NCBI GenBank assembly: GCA_023401495.1
Contig: JAEXDU010000035.1
Coordinates: forward strand, 1-21,151
Source of the DNA: Bacillota bacterium
GTDB lineage: Bacteria; Bacillota; Clostridia; Oscillospirales; Acutalibacteraceae
Length of the DNA: 21,151 bases
Direction: 5' to 3'
Of the stretch, positions 1-7,784 are shown piece after piece (positions within the stretch are counted from its first letter, which is position 1; the number at the start of each line of letters is the position of its first letter). Under the pieces are notes generated by a model that searched no databases, was not told the origin of the DNA, and saw only the letters and a list, made by a program, of their open reading frames with translations. Position numbers and translations under genes: made by a program.

Positions 1-242
1 TGCGCGAGTCAATTTCTGTCCTCAGGGAGCTGCCTGACTGGACGGTACCGAGCCTGCACGAAGCGCTGTTGGCGTTGGCTCAGCGGCTCGAGGTGAAAAA
101 CGGTACGCTTCTTTGGCCCGTTCGAATTGCGGCGGCAGGCCAGACCGTTACACCGGGTGGCGCGATGGAGATTCTGGCCATTCTTGGCCGGGAAGAGTCC
201 CTGCGCCGGTTGGAGCTGGGCCTGAAAAAATGTGAAGGGTAA
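1..242 (+). CDS. gltX: Glutamate--tRNA ligase, C-terminal fragment (cut by window edge)
   Basis: Only the last 79 codons are present, read from position 3 to the TAA at 240-242; the start lies outside the window. The visible part is the C-terminal helical anticodon-binding domain of class I GluRS. The segment around LWPVRIAAAGQTVTPGGAME, followed by ILAILGREESLRRL, matches the usual end of bacterial GluRS, where a Trp-Pro-hydrophobic-Arg stretch and a TPGG turn precede a final Leu/Glu-rich helix. The enzyme charges tRNA(Glu) in the cytoplasm. The catalytic HIGH and KMSKS motifs are off-window, so whether it discriminates tRNA(Glu) from tRNA(Gln) cannot be judged. glnS begins 13 nt downstream, suggesting one transcript for both synthetases. 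Confidence 0.88.
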   Translation, partial: RESISVLRELPDWTVPSLHEALLALAQRLEVKNGTLLWPVRIAAAGQTVTPGGAMEILAILGREESLRRLELGLKKCEG

Positions 243-255
243 TGGGGAGAATACG

Positions 256-1938
256 ATGAGCGAAGAAAAAAGAGAACCGTTGAATCCGGAATCTGCCGGT
301 AATTTTATTCATGAATTCGTTACGGAGGATATCGCGCCGGGCGGGCGCTTCGAGGGCAAGCGCGTTCATACCCGTTTTCCTCCCGAGCCGAACGGCTATC
401 TTCATATTGGCCATGCGAAAGCAATCTGCATCGATTTCGGCACTGCGGAAAAGTTCGGCGGCATTTGCAATCTGCGCATGGATGACACGAATCCCAGCAA
501 GGAAGATACCGAATATGTCGATGCCATTCAGGAGGATATTCACTGGCTTGGCTACGATTGGGACGACCGTTTTTATTATGCCTCGGATTATTTCGAAACC
601 ATGTATCAGCTTGCAGAAAAATTAATTGAAAAAGGCCTTGCGTATGTATGCCAGCTGACGCCTGATCAGATGAGGGAAAACCGCGGCGATCTGAAAAATC
701 CGGCAGTCAGCCCGTATCGTGACCGCCCGGCGGAGGAAAGCCTTGATCTGTTCCGCAAAATGCGGGCCGGGGAATTCCCGGACGGCACCATGACGCTGCG
801 GGCAAGGATCGATCTGGCTTCCGGCAACTTTAACATGCGCGACCCTGTTTTGTACCGCATCAGCCACACCTCTCACCACAGAACCGGCGACGCATGGTGC
901 ATTTACCCCATGTACGACTACGCGCATCCCATTGAGGACGCGATGGAGGATATTACGCATTCGCTGTGCTCCTTGGAATTTGAAGATCACCGCCCGCTGT
1001 ACGACTGGGTGATTCAGAATGTAGATCTGCCCTCGAAGCCCCGCCAGATTGAGTTTGCACGTCTTGGCATTAACAATACGGTCATGAGCAAGCGCCGCCT
1101 GCGGCTTCTGGTAGAGCGGGAATTCGTTTCCGGCTGGGACGATCCCCGTATGCCCACTTTGTGCGGCCTGCGCCGCCGCGGCTATACGCCGGCCTCCGTC
1201 CGTAACTTTATTGAGCGCCTGGGCGTATCCAAAGTGAACAGCACGGTGGAGTATGCCTTCTTGGAGCATTGCCTGCGCGAGGACCTGAACCTGAACGCAC
1301 AGCGTGTGATGTGCGTGCTCGATCCGATCAAGCTGATCATCACCAATTATCCGGAGGATCAGGTGGAAGAGTTCGAGGTGGAGAATAACCCGAATCGCCT
1401 CGAGGACGGAACGCGCAGGGTTGATTTTTCACGGGAAGTCTGGATTGAGCGCGACGACTTTACCGAAACGCCGCCGAAAGGCTATTTCCGTTTGTTCCCC
1501 GGGAACGAGGTTCGTCTGAAAACGACGTATATTGTTCGCTGCACCGGCTGCAAAAAGGATGAAAACGGCAATGTGGTAGAGGTGTATGCGGAATACGACC
1601 CTGCTACCCGCGGCGGCAATACGCCGGACGGCAGAAAGGTGAAGGGAACCATTCATTGGGTCAATGCGGCGTCTGCTGTTTCGGCAGAGGTTCGCCTGTA
1701 CGACAACCTGTTTACCGTTCCCGATCCGGAAGCAGGCGAGTTTTTAGAGCTTTTGAATCCGGATTCGCTGACGGTTCTGAAAGACTGCAAGGTAGAGCCC
1801 GATGTGGCAAAAGCCTCTGCGCCCGCTTCGTTCCAGTTCATGCGACAGGGTTATTTCTGCCCGGATCTTGACAGTACGCCGGAGCATCCGATCTTTAACC
1901 GTTCGGTTTCGCTCAAAGACAGCTTCAATAAGAAATAA
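256..1938 (+). CDS. glnS: Glutamine--tRNA ligase (GlnRS)
   Basis: Class I aminoacyl-tRNA synthetase that joins glutamine to tRNA(Gln). From the ATG at 256 it is 560 aa, close to the 554 aa of the E. coli enzyme. The HIGH region is PPEPNGYLHIGHA near residues 42-54, where the PPEPNG lead-in is typical of GlnRS rather than GluRS. The KMSKS loop appears as VMSKRRL near residue 276. A two-part beta-barrel anticodon domain fills the C-terminal half. A reading frame also opens at 232, inside gltX, but ATG 256 is preferred because GGGGAGA sits just before it and MSEEK is a normal GlnRS start. Many Firmicutes lack GlnRS and use the GatCAB amidotransferase; its presence in clostridia is usually explained by ancient transfer. 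A terminator follows directly. Confidence 0.97.
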   Translation: MSEEKREPLNPESAGNFIHEFVTEDIAPGGRFEGKRVHTRFPPEPNGYLHIGHAKAICIDFGTAEKFGGICNLRMDDTNPSKEDTEYVDAIQEDIHWLGYDWDDRFYYASDYFETMYQLAEKLIEKGLAYVCQLTPDQMRENRGDLKNPAVSPYRDRPAEESLDLFRKMRAGEFPDGTMTLRARIDLASGNFNMRDPVLYRISHTSHHRTGDAWCIYPMYDYAHPIEDAMEDITHSLCSLEFEDHRPLYDWVIQNVDLPSKPRQIEFARLGINNTVMSKRRLRLLVEREFVSGWDDPRMPTLCGLRRRGYTPASVRNFIERLGVSKVNSTVEYAFLEHCLREDLNLNAQRVMCVLDPIKLIITNYPEDQVEEFEVENNPNRLEDGTRRVDFSREVWIERDDFTETPPKGYFRLFPGNEVRLKTTYIVRCTGCKKDENGNVVEVYAEYDPATRGGNTPDGRKVKGTIHWVNAASAVSAEVRLYDNLFTVPDPEAGEFLELLNPDSLTVLKDCKVEPDVAKASAPASFQFMRQGYFCPDLDSTPEHPIFNRSVSLKDSFNKK

Positions 1939-1943
1939 AAACA

Positions 1944-1984
1944 GCTTGCCCCGGCCTGCAGTACGCAAAGCCGGGGCATTTCTA
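1944..1984. terminator. Rho-independent terminator after glnS, probably bidirectional
   Basis: A perfect 9-bp GC-rich stem pairs TGCCCCGGC (1947-1955) with GCCGGGGCA (1970-1978) around a 14-nt loop. On the plus strand it is followed by TTTCT. Read on the minus strand the same hairpin is followed within 6 nt by GTTTTTATTTC, so it can also end the 56-aa gene on the opposite strand. A further small GC palindrome, CGGCGCGCGCCG, lies at 2013-2024 between that gene and the hairpin. Confidence 0.85.
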
Positions 1985-2047
1985 ACGCCGCAGTTTCAGC
2001 TGGCGGCAAAATCGGCGCGCGCCGGTGTATTACCAGGCGCTGCGCTT

Positions 2048-2218
2048 TCACTTTTTCTTGGTAAACTCGGGGAAAAAGCTGTCTGGATTCTGTTTGAATT
2101 GCTCAACAGGGTCCAGTTCAGGGCTGCTCTTATCCGATTTTCCGTAATATCCCATCCAACGGGGCACCGGATTTTGCTCAGGATTTTTGCAGTCGTAAAT
2201 CTTGGTTCTGATCTCCAT
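2048..2218 (-). CDS. Small hypothetical protein, 56 aa
   Basis: I do not recognise this family. The ATG at 2218-2216 follows an excellent ribosome binding site, GGAGGTGGAAAC, and a promoter-like sequence lies about 35 nt upstream. That makes a real gene much more likely than a chance frame. The product is polar and has no membrane segment. It begins MEIRTKIYDCKNP, contains a Trp-Met-Gly-Tyr-Tyr stretch near residue 21, and is rich in Pro, Lys, Asp and Gln. It has one cysteine at residue 10, so a classical zinc site is unlikely. It ends FFPEFTKKK. The frame could be extended upstream to 2338, but that longer version has no ribosome binding site. It is transcribed toward glnS and away from the 35-aa peptide gene. 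Confidence 0.72.
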   Translation of the reverse strand: MEIRTKIYDCKNPEQNPVPRWMGYYGKSDKSSPELDPVEQFKQNPDSFFPEFTKKK

Positions 2219-2252
2219 GTTTCCACCTCCGCACAGATGCTGGTATGAATAT

Positions 2253-2280
2253 ATTATGCAGCTCCGGTAAAATCTGTCAG
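2253..2280 (-). promoter_or_regulatory. Putative sigma-A promoter for the 56-aa gene
   Basis: On the minus strand, CTGACA (2280-2275, 5 of 6 matches to TTGACA) and CATAAT (2258-2253, 5 of 6 matches to TATAAT) are separated by 16 nt. The predicted start near 2246 would give a leader of about 28 nt carrying the GGAGGTG ribosome binding site. Confidence 0.5.
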
Positions 2281-2322
2281 CCGTGGACAAGCGGAATTTA
2301 CGGAAATTTTCGCTTGAAAGCT

Positions 2323-2350
2323 TTTCCAATCTTTGCAAAAATGATATAAT
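2323..2350 (+). promoter_or_regulatory. Putative extended -10 promoter for the 35-aa peptide gene
   Basis: TATAAT at 2345-2350 is perfect and is preceded by TGA, giving the extended -10 pattern TGnTATAAT. The -35 TTTCCA (2323-2328) is weak, with a 16-nt spacer. Transcription would start near 2357, leaving a leader of about 108 nt. That leader contains a short hairpin formed by CGGCAG and CTGCCG near 2404-2429. Confidence 0.6.
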
Positions 2351-2464
2351 GTACCTGTTGGTATCAGGCGCTGTACTGTACTGACGAATCCATGTGTTTT
2401 AGGCGGCAGGCCGTTCTGTCTGCTGCCGTGCGATATCCAAAAAGAAAGAGTGAGGTGAAACAAC

Positions 2465-2572
2465 ATGCAGAAAAGCTTATCGATTGCCAGCTTTGTTTTG
2501 GGAATTGCGGCGACAATGGTCAGCATCGCTTTGACTGTGCTCCAGATTGTCAGCCTGAAAAAGAGCCGCTGA
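2465..2572 (+). CDS. Small single-pass membrane peptide, 35 aa
   Basis: This short frame starts with ATG at 2465 after GTGAGGTGAAACAAC, a usable ribosome binding site, and stops at TGA 2570-2572. The product begins MQKSLSIASFVLGIAATMVS. It has one continuous hydrophobic segment of about 23 residues (roughly 7-30) and a basic tail, LKKSR, so it should be a single-span membrane peptide. It has its own extended -10 promoter and a terminator-like hairpin downstream, so it looks like an independent transcription unit. The size and topology resemble holin-like or type I toxin peptides of Firmicutes, but I see no convincing antisense RNA promoter. It could equally be a small regulatory membrane protein. 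Function unknown. Confidence 0.65.
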   Translation: MQKSLSIASFVLGIAATMVSIALTVLQIVSLKKSR

Positions 2573-2599
2573 GTCATTCACCAATCAAAGAAAGCATAT

Positions 2600-2640
2600 C
2601 CGGCGCGGCAGGCTGAAAATGGCCCCGGCGCCGGTTTTCT
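2600..2640 (+). terminator. Terminator-like hairpin between the 35-aa gene and sbcD
   Basis: CCGGCGC (2600-2606) pairs with GCGCCGG (2628-2634) and is followed at once by TTTTCTTT. GGC/GCC can add pairs within the large loop. The hairpin ends 20 nt before the sbcD start, so it would separate the peptide gene from sbcCD or attenuate read-through into it. Confidence 0.6.
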
Positions 2641-2660
2641 TTACAGAAAAGGGGGATTGT

Positions 2661-3815
2661 ATGAAGCTGCTGCATCTGGCGGATTTGCACATCGGCAAAC
2701 GGGTCAATGAATTCAGTATGCTGGAGGATCAGCGCGCCATATTAAAGCAGATTTTAGACATTGCGGAGCAGGAGAAGCCCGACGCCGTCCTGATTGCCGG
2801 GGACGTTTACGATAAGACCATTCCGCCCGGGGAGGCGGTTTCGGTTCTGGATGACTTTCTGACCGGTCTGGCGTTTTTAAAGCTGCCGGTTTTTATGATC
2901 TGCGGGAACCACGATTCCGCGGAGCGTCTGAGCTTCGGCAGCCGGATTCTGCGCCGCCAGGGGATTACGATCGCCGCGGCCTATGACGGCGCCTTAGAAC
3001 CGGTTCTGCTGCACGATGAATACAGTCCGGTGGAGCTGTATCTGCTGCCGTTTATCAAACCCGCTCTGGCAGCCCCGTTTTTCCCTGAACAGGAGCTGGA
3101 AAGCACCGAGGACGCCGTGCGTTCCATTTTGGAATCGGTGCCCGATCAGCCGGACTGCCGCAGGGTGCTGGTCGCGCATCAGTTCGTGACCAACCGGGGG
3201 GAACTGCCGCAGCAGTCGGATTCTGAAACCGCATATGTCGGTGGGTCGGACGCGGTGGACGCTTCGGTTTTCCACGCCTTTGATTATGTGGCGCTGGGGC
3301 ATCTGCACGGCCCGCAGAAAATGCTGCGGGATACCATTCGATATGCAGGTTCCCCACTCAAATATTCCTTTTCAGAAAGCCGGCAGAAAAAATCCGTGAC
3401 GATCGTCGAGCTGTTGGAAAAGGGGAATACCCTGGTTCGCCAGATTCCCCTTGTTCCGCTGCGCGATATGCGCGAAATCCGCGGCCCGATCGATCAGCTC
3501 ACCGACCCGCAGGTTGTGAATTCCACGAATCCGGAGGATTACATCCACGCCACTTTGACGGATACGGAAGAGCTGATGGACCCCATCGGCCGCCTGCGCA
3601 GATTTTACCCGAATATCATGCGGCTGGATTTTGAAAACCGCCTCAGCAGGGAAATCAAGCTAAAAAATGCCGCGTCGGGGGAAGACCTTTCTCAAAAAAC
3701 GACGATGGAGCTGTTTGAGGATTTCTTCCAGATGCAAAACCAGAAGGAAATGACGCCAGAGCAGACCCAGGTGATGGAGTCGCTGTTTTGCAGCAGTCAG
3801 GAGGAGACGCGATGA
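2661..3815 (+). CDS. sbcD: Nuclease SbcCD subunit D (Mre11-type exonuclease)
   Basis: SbcD is the metal-dependent nuclease of the SbcCD complex, which processes DNA ends, hairpins and protein-blocked breaks. The 384-aa product carries the ordered calcineurin-like phosphoesterase motifs: DLH at 8-10, GDVYD at 47-51, GNHD at 82-85, a His at 173 in VAHQF, and GHLH at 213-216. These supply the two-manganese active site. The rest is the C-terminal capping and SbcC-binding part. ATG 2661 is chosen because GGGGGAT lies just before it and MKLLHLADLHIG is the standard Mre11/SbcD N terminus; the frame opens at 2619, but those residues overlap the upstream hairpin. The stop overlaps sbcC, so the subunits are translationally coupled. 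Confidence 0.96.
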   Translation: MKLLHLADLHIGKRVNEFSMLEDQRAILKQILDIAEQEKPDAVLIAGDVYDKTIPPGEAVSVLDDFLTGLAFLKLPVFMICGNHDSAERLSFGSRILRRQGITIAAAYDGALEPVLLHDEYSPVELYLLPFIKPALAAPFFPEQELESTEDAVRSILESVPDQPDCRRVLVAHQFVTNRGELPQQSDSETAYVGGSDAVDASVFHAFDYVALGHLHGPQKMLRDTIRYAGSPLKYSFSESRQKKSVTIVELLEKGNTLVRQIPLVPLRDMREIRGPIDQLTDPQVVNSTNPEDYIHATLTDTEELMDPIGRLRRFYPNIMRLDFENRLSREIKLKNAASGEDLSQKTTMELFEDFFQMQNQKEMTPEQTQVMESLFCSSQEETR

Positions 3816-6800
3816 AACCAAAGCATTTAACCGTCAGCGCGTTCGGCCCCTTTGCAAGCAGGGTGGAGATTCCGTTTGAGCAGTTCGGCTCTATGGGGCT
3901 GTTTTTGATTACGGGGGATACCGGCGCGGGAAAAACGACGCTGTTTGATGCGATTTCTTTCGCACTGTTTGGCGAATCGAGCGGTACCGTGCGCCCGGTA
4001 GAGAGCCTGCGCAGCGATTTTGCACGCCCGGAGGAAAAAACCTATGTGGAGTTGTCTTTTCTGCACCGCGGTCAGGAATATTTTTTGCGAAGAAACCCGA
4101 AGTACCTCCGCCCCAAAAAAAGCGGCGAAGGGGTTACGGACGAGCCTGCCGATGCGTCGCTGGCCTTCCCGGACGGCAAAGTGATCACCGGGAACGTGCG
4201 GGTGACCGGTGCGGTCACCGAACTTTTGGGGATCGATTATAAGCAGTTCAAGCAGATTGCCATGATCGCGCAGGGGGAGTTCTTAAAGCTGCTGCTGGCG
4301 GATCACCGCGAGCGGGCAGAGATTTTTCGCCGTGTATTTGGCACAGCCCCGCTGGAAGCGGTACAGCTGGAACTGAAAAAGCGGGAAAAAGCGGCCAGAA
4401 TCGAGTGGGAGGACTCCTGTAAAGCAATATTGCAGTACACAGGTAATCTGCTTTACAGCGAGGAGCAAACCGCCGAATCTCTGGTGCAGGAATGGGCGGC
4501 TGAGCAGAATCTGCACCGCATGGATGAAATGACTGTATTTTGGGACAAGATGCTGCGGGAGGATGAAGCGCTTCTCAAAGTCCAGAAGCTTCAGCAGGAA
4601 AAGCTGCAGGAAGCGGATGCGAAGCTGATTGCCGAACTCACTCGTGCGGAGCAGATCAACCGGATGTTCCGCGAGCTGGAGCAGGCCCTGCTCCGCCATG
4701 AAGAGCTGTTGAAACAAGAACCGCAGATCCGGCAGACAGAACAGCTGGCCCGCAGGGCCGGCGCCGCTGCGGAGCGTGTGCTGCCGTATGAAAGAATCTA
4801 CTGTTCCGCGAAGGAAAATGCAGAACGTCTGGAAAACGGAATCCGAACTTCCAGCGAGCGTTCGCTTCTTTTGGAAAATCAGCTCAAACAGTTAGAAGCA
4901 AACTGGAGCAGAGAGCAGGAGGCCGAACCGCAGCGAACAGCGCTTGCGGAGCGCCTGACGGGCCTGCGCTCCGCTTTGCCGGATTATGCGAATTATAAAG
5001 CGCTGACGCAGCAGCAGAGGGATTTGGAGCGAGCGCTTTCGCAGAATATCACTCGTTTGGAGCAAGTGACCAAACGAAAGGAAGTGCTTACCCAAAAGCG
5101 CGACGAGCGCCAGGTGCTGCTGTCGCAGTCCGCAGATGCGCCGGTTTCTCTGGTGAAATGCGAAAAAGAGAAAGAGACTGCCGAAACGCTGCGCGCTAAT
5201 CTGCTTTTGCTGCACGATATGGCGAAACGTCTGGAAGCGATGGAAGCGGAACAGAAGCGTGTACAGCGGGAATATCTGGCCGCCGATGAGGAGTACAGCA
5301 GAATTTACCGCCTGTGCGAGGAAAAGGAGCGCCTGTATTTTGACCAGCAGGCTGGCGTTTTGGCCGGGCGTCTGCGTCCGGGGGAGCCATGCCCGGTCTG
5401 CGGCTCGAAAGAACACCCTCAAAAAGCGACGATGATCGGCGGCGCTCCGGATGAACAGGCGCTGCAGCGGCTGCGCGGGCAGCGGGAGCAGGCAGAGGCC
5501 CGCCGGCGCGAGACCAGCTCGCAGGCGCATGGGAAAGAGGTAGAGGTACAGTCCGCCCGGCAAGAGCTCTACCGGCAATGGCGGCAGATTCTGCCGGAGG
5601 TTGTCCCGCAGGAAGAACTCCCCGCGCTCAAAGCCCAAATCATTACACTTGGTACCGAAAACACCGGGCGAAAAAAGACTCTGGAACAGAAGTATGGCGA
5701 GCTCAAACAGCTTTGCGACAACCGTGAGCTCTGGACAAAAGAACTCGATGAAACGCAGCGTCTTTTAAAAGAATGCGAGCCGCTCGTGCAGCGCGAAACA
5801 GAGGAACAGTCGCGCCTTGCTTCGCAGGTAAGCGCAAAGCAGGCGGAGGCGGCTCTGGTGCGGGGAAAACTGCCCTGCGAATCGGAGGAAGAGCTGCGGC
5901 GGCAGATTGCCGAGTCTGAAACCAGCTTGGGAGAGATGAAAAAACGGCTTCAGGAGAGTGAAGCCGCTCTCACCAAAGGCCGCAACGAATTGGACAGCGT
6001 TCGTGCTGTCCTGAAAGAAAACACAAACCAGCTGGTAGAGCAGAAACAAAGGCTGGAACAAACCGAACAGGATTACCGCAGGACGCTGGAAGAAAACCAG
6101 TTCAGCGAAGAGGAATACCGGGCCGCGCTGTCGAATCAGGGCAGAGTGGAAGCCTGGCGGAACGAGGTGCAGGCCTTTGCGGAAAGCCAGCGTTTTACCG
6201 AAGAGACGATTCGCCGCCTGAGGGAAGAAACAACGGAGAAAAGCCCGGTGGATTCCGAAAAGCTGGCCTTGCGGCAAGAGGAGCTGAAACAGGAAAAATC
6301 CATTTTGGACGAACAGGTTTCTCAGACCTCCCAGCGCTTTCACGGGAATCAGAGGATTTTGCAGAAGCTGGAAGACGCTTTGCGGCAGAAAGAGAAGCTG
6401 GAGCATCGGTATCTGATGCTTTCCTCCCTCTCTAAAACGGCAAACGGTGAGCTGCCCGAACGCCAGAAGCTGGCGTTCGAACAGTATGTGCAGGCTGCGT
6501 ATTTTCAAAAGGTGATCCAGGCGGCCAATCAGCGCATGAGCCGGATGACGAACGGCCGGTTTGAGCTTCTGCGCAAGGAAATCCCCGAGGATAACCGCAG
6601 TCAGTCCGGTCTGGAGCTGGATGTGATGGATTACTATACCGGCAAGCTGCGCTCCGTGCGCTCCCTATCGGGCGGGGAATCCTTCAAGGCGTCGCTGTCT
6701 TTGGCCTTAGGCTTGTCCGACGTGATTCAGAGCTACGCCGGCGGGGTACAGATCGACACCATGTTTATCGATGAGGGCTTCGGAACGCTCGATTCGGAAT

Positions 6801-6958
6801 CCCTGGATCAGGCAATCTCCGCGCTGGCGGCGCTCACGACCGGCGACCGCCTGGTCGGCATCATCTCTCACGTGCCGGAGCTGAAAGAAAAAATCGATAA
6901 AAAAATTACGATTCGAAAAAGTGTGACCGGCAGTACAGCTGTTCTGACCAGCCGCTGA
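3812..6958 (+). CDS. sbcC: Nuclease SbcCD subunit C (Rad50-type SMC ATPase)
   Basis: SbcC is the ATPase and DNA-tethering partner of SbcD. The 1048-aa product has a Walker A motif GDTGAGKTT at residues 35-43. Long coiled-coil arms rich in Glu, Gln, Arg and Leu flank a central zinc hook CPVCG at residues 527-531. The C-terminal half carries the ABC signature SGGES from residue 953 and a Walker B MFIDEGFGTLD from residue 984. All elements are intact and in the expected order, and the length is normal. The start is ATG 3812, overlapping the sbcD stop as ATGA, with AGGAGG 8 nt upstream; an in-frame start at 3788 lies inside sbcD and is less likely. No terminator oriented for this gene is seen; the next hairpin suits the opposing mntP. 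Confidence 0.97.
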   Translation: MKPKHLTVSAFGPFASRVEIPFEQFGSMGLFLITGDTGAGKTTLFDAISFALFGESSGTVRPVESLRSDFARPEEKTYVELSFLHRGQEYFLRRNPKYLRPKKSGEGVTDEPADASLAFPDGKVITGNVRVTGAVTELLGIDYKQFKQIAMIAQGEFLKLLLADHRERAEIFRRVFGTAPLEAVQLELKKREKAARIEWEDSCKAILQYTGNLLYSEEQTAESLVQEWAAEQNLHRMDEMTVFWDKMLREDEALLKVQKLQQEKLQEADAKLIAELTRAEQINRMFRELEQALLRHEELLKQEPQIRQTEQLARRAGAAAERVLPYERIYCSAKENAERLENGIRTSSERSLLLENQLKQLEANWSREQEAEPQRTALAERLTGLRSALPDYANYKALTQQQRDLERALSQNITRLEQVTKRKEVLTQKRDERQVLLSQSADAPVSLVKCEKEKETAETLRANLLLLHDMAKRLEAMEAEQKRVQREYLAADEEYSRIYRLCEEKERLYFDQQAGVLAGRLRPGEPCPVCGSKEHPQKATMIGGAPDEQALQRLRGQREQAEARRRETSSQAHGKEVEVQSARQELYRQWRQILPEVVPQEELPALKAQIITLGTENTGRKKTLEQKYGELKQLCDNRELWTKELDETQRLLKECEPLVQRETEEQSRLASQVSAKQAEAALVRGKLPCESEEELRRQIAESETSLGEMKKRLQESEAALTKGRNELDSVRAVLKENTNQLVEQKQRLEQTEQDYRRTLEENQFSEEEYRAALSNQGRVEAWRNEVQAFAESQRFTEETIRRLREETTEKSPVDSEKLALRQEELKQEKSILDEQVSQTSQRFHGNQRILQKLEDALRQKEKLEHRYLMLSSLSKTANGELPERQKLAFEQYVQAAYFQKVIQAANQRMSRMTNGRFELLRKEIPEDNRSQSGLELDVMDYYTGKLRSVRSLSGGESFKASLSLALGLSDVIQSYAGGVQIDTMFIDEGFGTLDSESLDQAISALAALTTGDRLVGIISHVPELKEKIDKKITIRKSVTGSTAVLTSR

Positions 6959-6984
6959 AGACAATGGATCGGAATCTGCTTTTC

Positions 6985-7028
6985 AAAATAAAAACAGGAA
7001 ATTCTTCCCCGCCGAAAGCGGGGAAGAA
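6985..7028 (-). terminator. Terminator of mntP
   Basis: A perfect 11-bp stem pairs TTCTTCCCCGC (7002-7012) with GCGGGGAAGAA (7018-7028) around a 5-nt loop. On the minus strand the hairpin is followed by TTTCCTGTTTTTATTTTG, a good U-rich tract. On the plus strand there is no T run, so any effect on sbcC transcripts would be weak. Confidence 0.82.
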
Positions 7029-7065
7029 CGGAGAGAATCCTATTAAAATTAAAATAATCGCGGCG

Positions 7066-7650
7066 TCAGGCGGAGGTAAGCAGATGCTCGGCGAAAATCT
7101 TGATGCCGATCAGAATCAGGATGATTCCTCCGGCGATTTCGGCGCGGCCTGAAAGCAGGCATCCGAATTTTCTGCCAAGATATACTCCCGCAAAGCAAAG
7201 CACAAGTGTGATGATTCCAATCAGCGAAACCGAAAAGATCATCTGCGGCACACTTTGAATTCCCACGGAAGAGGGCAGAATAATCCCCGTGGCCAGCGCA
7301 TCTATGCTGGTTGCCACCGCCTGAATCAGCAGGGCGCGTTTTCCCACAGTGTGGCATCTGGCCTCTGCGGCGTGTTCCCCAAAACACGATTCCCAGATCA
7401 TCTGCGTGCCCAAATAGGTCAGCAGCAGCAAAGCGAGCCAGTGCTCGATATGTATCAAGAGATCGGCCCCCGCCGTTCCTAAGGCCCAGCCAAGACAGGG
7501 CATAAACGCCTGAAAAATTCCAAAGGTCAGGCCGACCTTCAGGGCAAATCCGGGCGTTACCTTTCGTACGGCGGTTCCATTTGCGACGGAGGCTGCCAGC
7601 GCATCCATAGAAAGGCCGACAGCAATTCCCACAAGGGAGAAATAGTCCAT
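7066..7650 (-). CDS. mntP: Manganese efflux pump MntP (DUF204 family)
   Basis: A 194-aa integral membrane protein with about six hydrophobic segments in two similar halves. Each half carries the family's conserved acidic motif: GLSMDALAAS with D16 in the first helix and TSIDALATG with D117 in the fourth. In characterised MntP proteins these helices form the Mn2+ path, and the pump protects cells from excess manganese. The ATG at 7650 follows AAGGGAAGCTGCGT, an adequate ribosome binding site. In many bacteria mntP sits behind a yybP-ykoY manganese riboswitch. Here only about 86 nt separate the start from the upstream palindrome, too little for one, and I see no clear promoter. It is convergent with sbcC. 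Confidence 0.95.
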   Translation of the reverse strand: MDYFSLVGIAVGLSMDALAASVANGTAVRKVTPGFALKVGLTFGIFQAFMPCLGWALGTAGADLLIHIEHWLALLLLTYLGTQMIWESCFGEHAAEARCHTVGKRALLIQAVATSIDALATGIILPSSVGIQSVPQMIFSVSLIGIITLVLCFAGVYLGRKFGCLLSGRAEIAGGIILILIGIKIFAEHLLTSA

Positions 7651-7736
7651 ACGCAGCTTCCCTTCGTGTTAATTTTAAGTTTGCTTCTGAAAAGAATATA
7701 TTGGGGAACGACTGGAATTATGAGGGCTTTTACTAA

Positions 7737-7784
7737 AACAACAGAGGGGAAGAACAGAAATTTCTGTTCTTCCCCTCTGTTGTT
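7737..7784. terminator. Perfect 48-bp palindrome, probable bidirectional terminator
   Basis: Positions 7737-7760 are the exact reverse complement of 7761-7784, giving 24 uninterrupted pairs with no fixed loop. The core is GAGGGGAAGAACAGAAA. On the minus strand the hairpin is followed by TTAGTAAAAG, a poor T tract, although the stem itself ends in TTGTT. The palindrome's last two bases are part of the TAA stop (7785-7783) of the upstream 72-aa gene. It lies between that gene and mntP. Confidence 0.72.

Noticed and set aside
622..1269. 215-aa minus-strand open frame antisense to glnS
   Set aside because: It lies inside glnS, has no ribosome binding site or recognisable domain, and its composition is that of a reversed coding strand.
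4892..6508. Long minus-strand open frames (248 and 247 aa) opposite sbcC
   Set aside because: Leu/Arg/Phe-rich products produced by the reverse complement of the Glu/Gln coiled coil; no start signals.
7651..7736. yybP-ykoY manganese riboswitch before mntP
   Set aside because: The gap is only about 86 nt and I cannot find the conserved internal loops.
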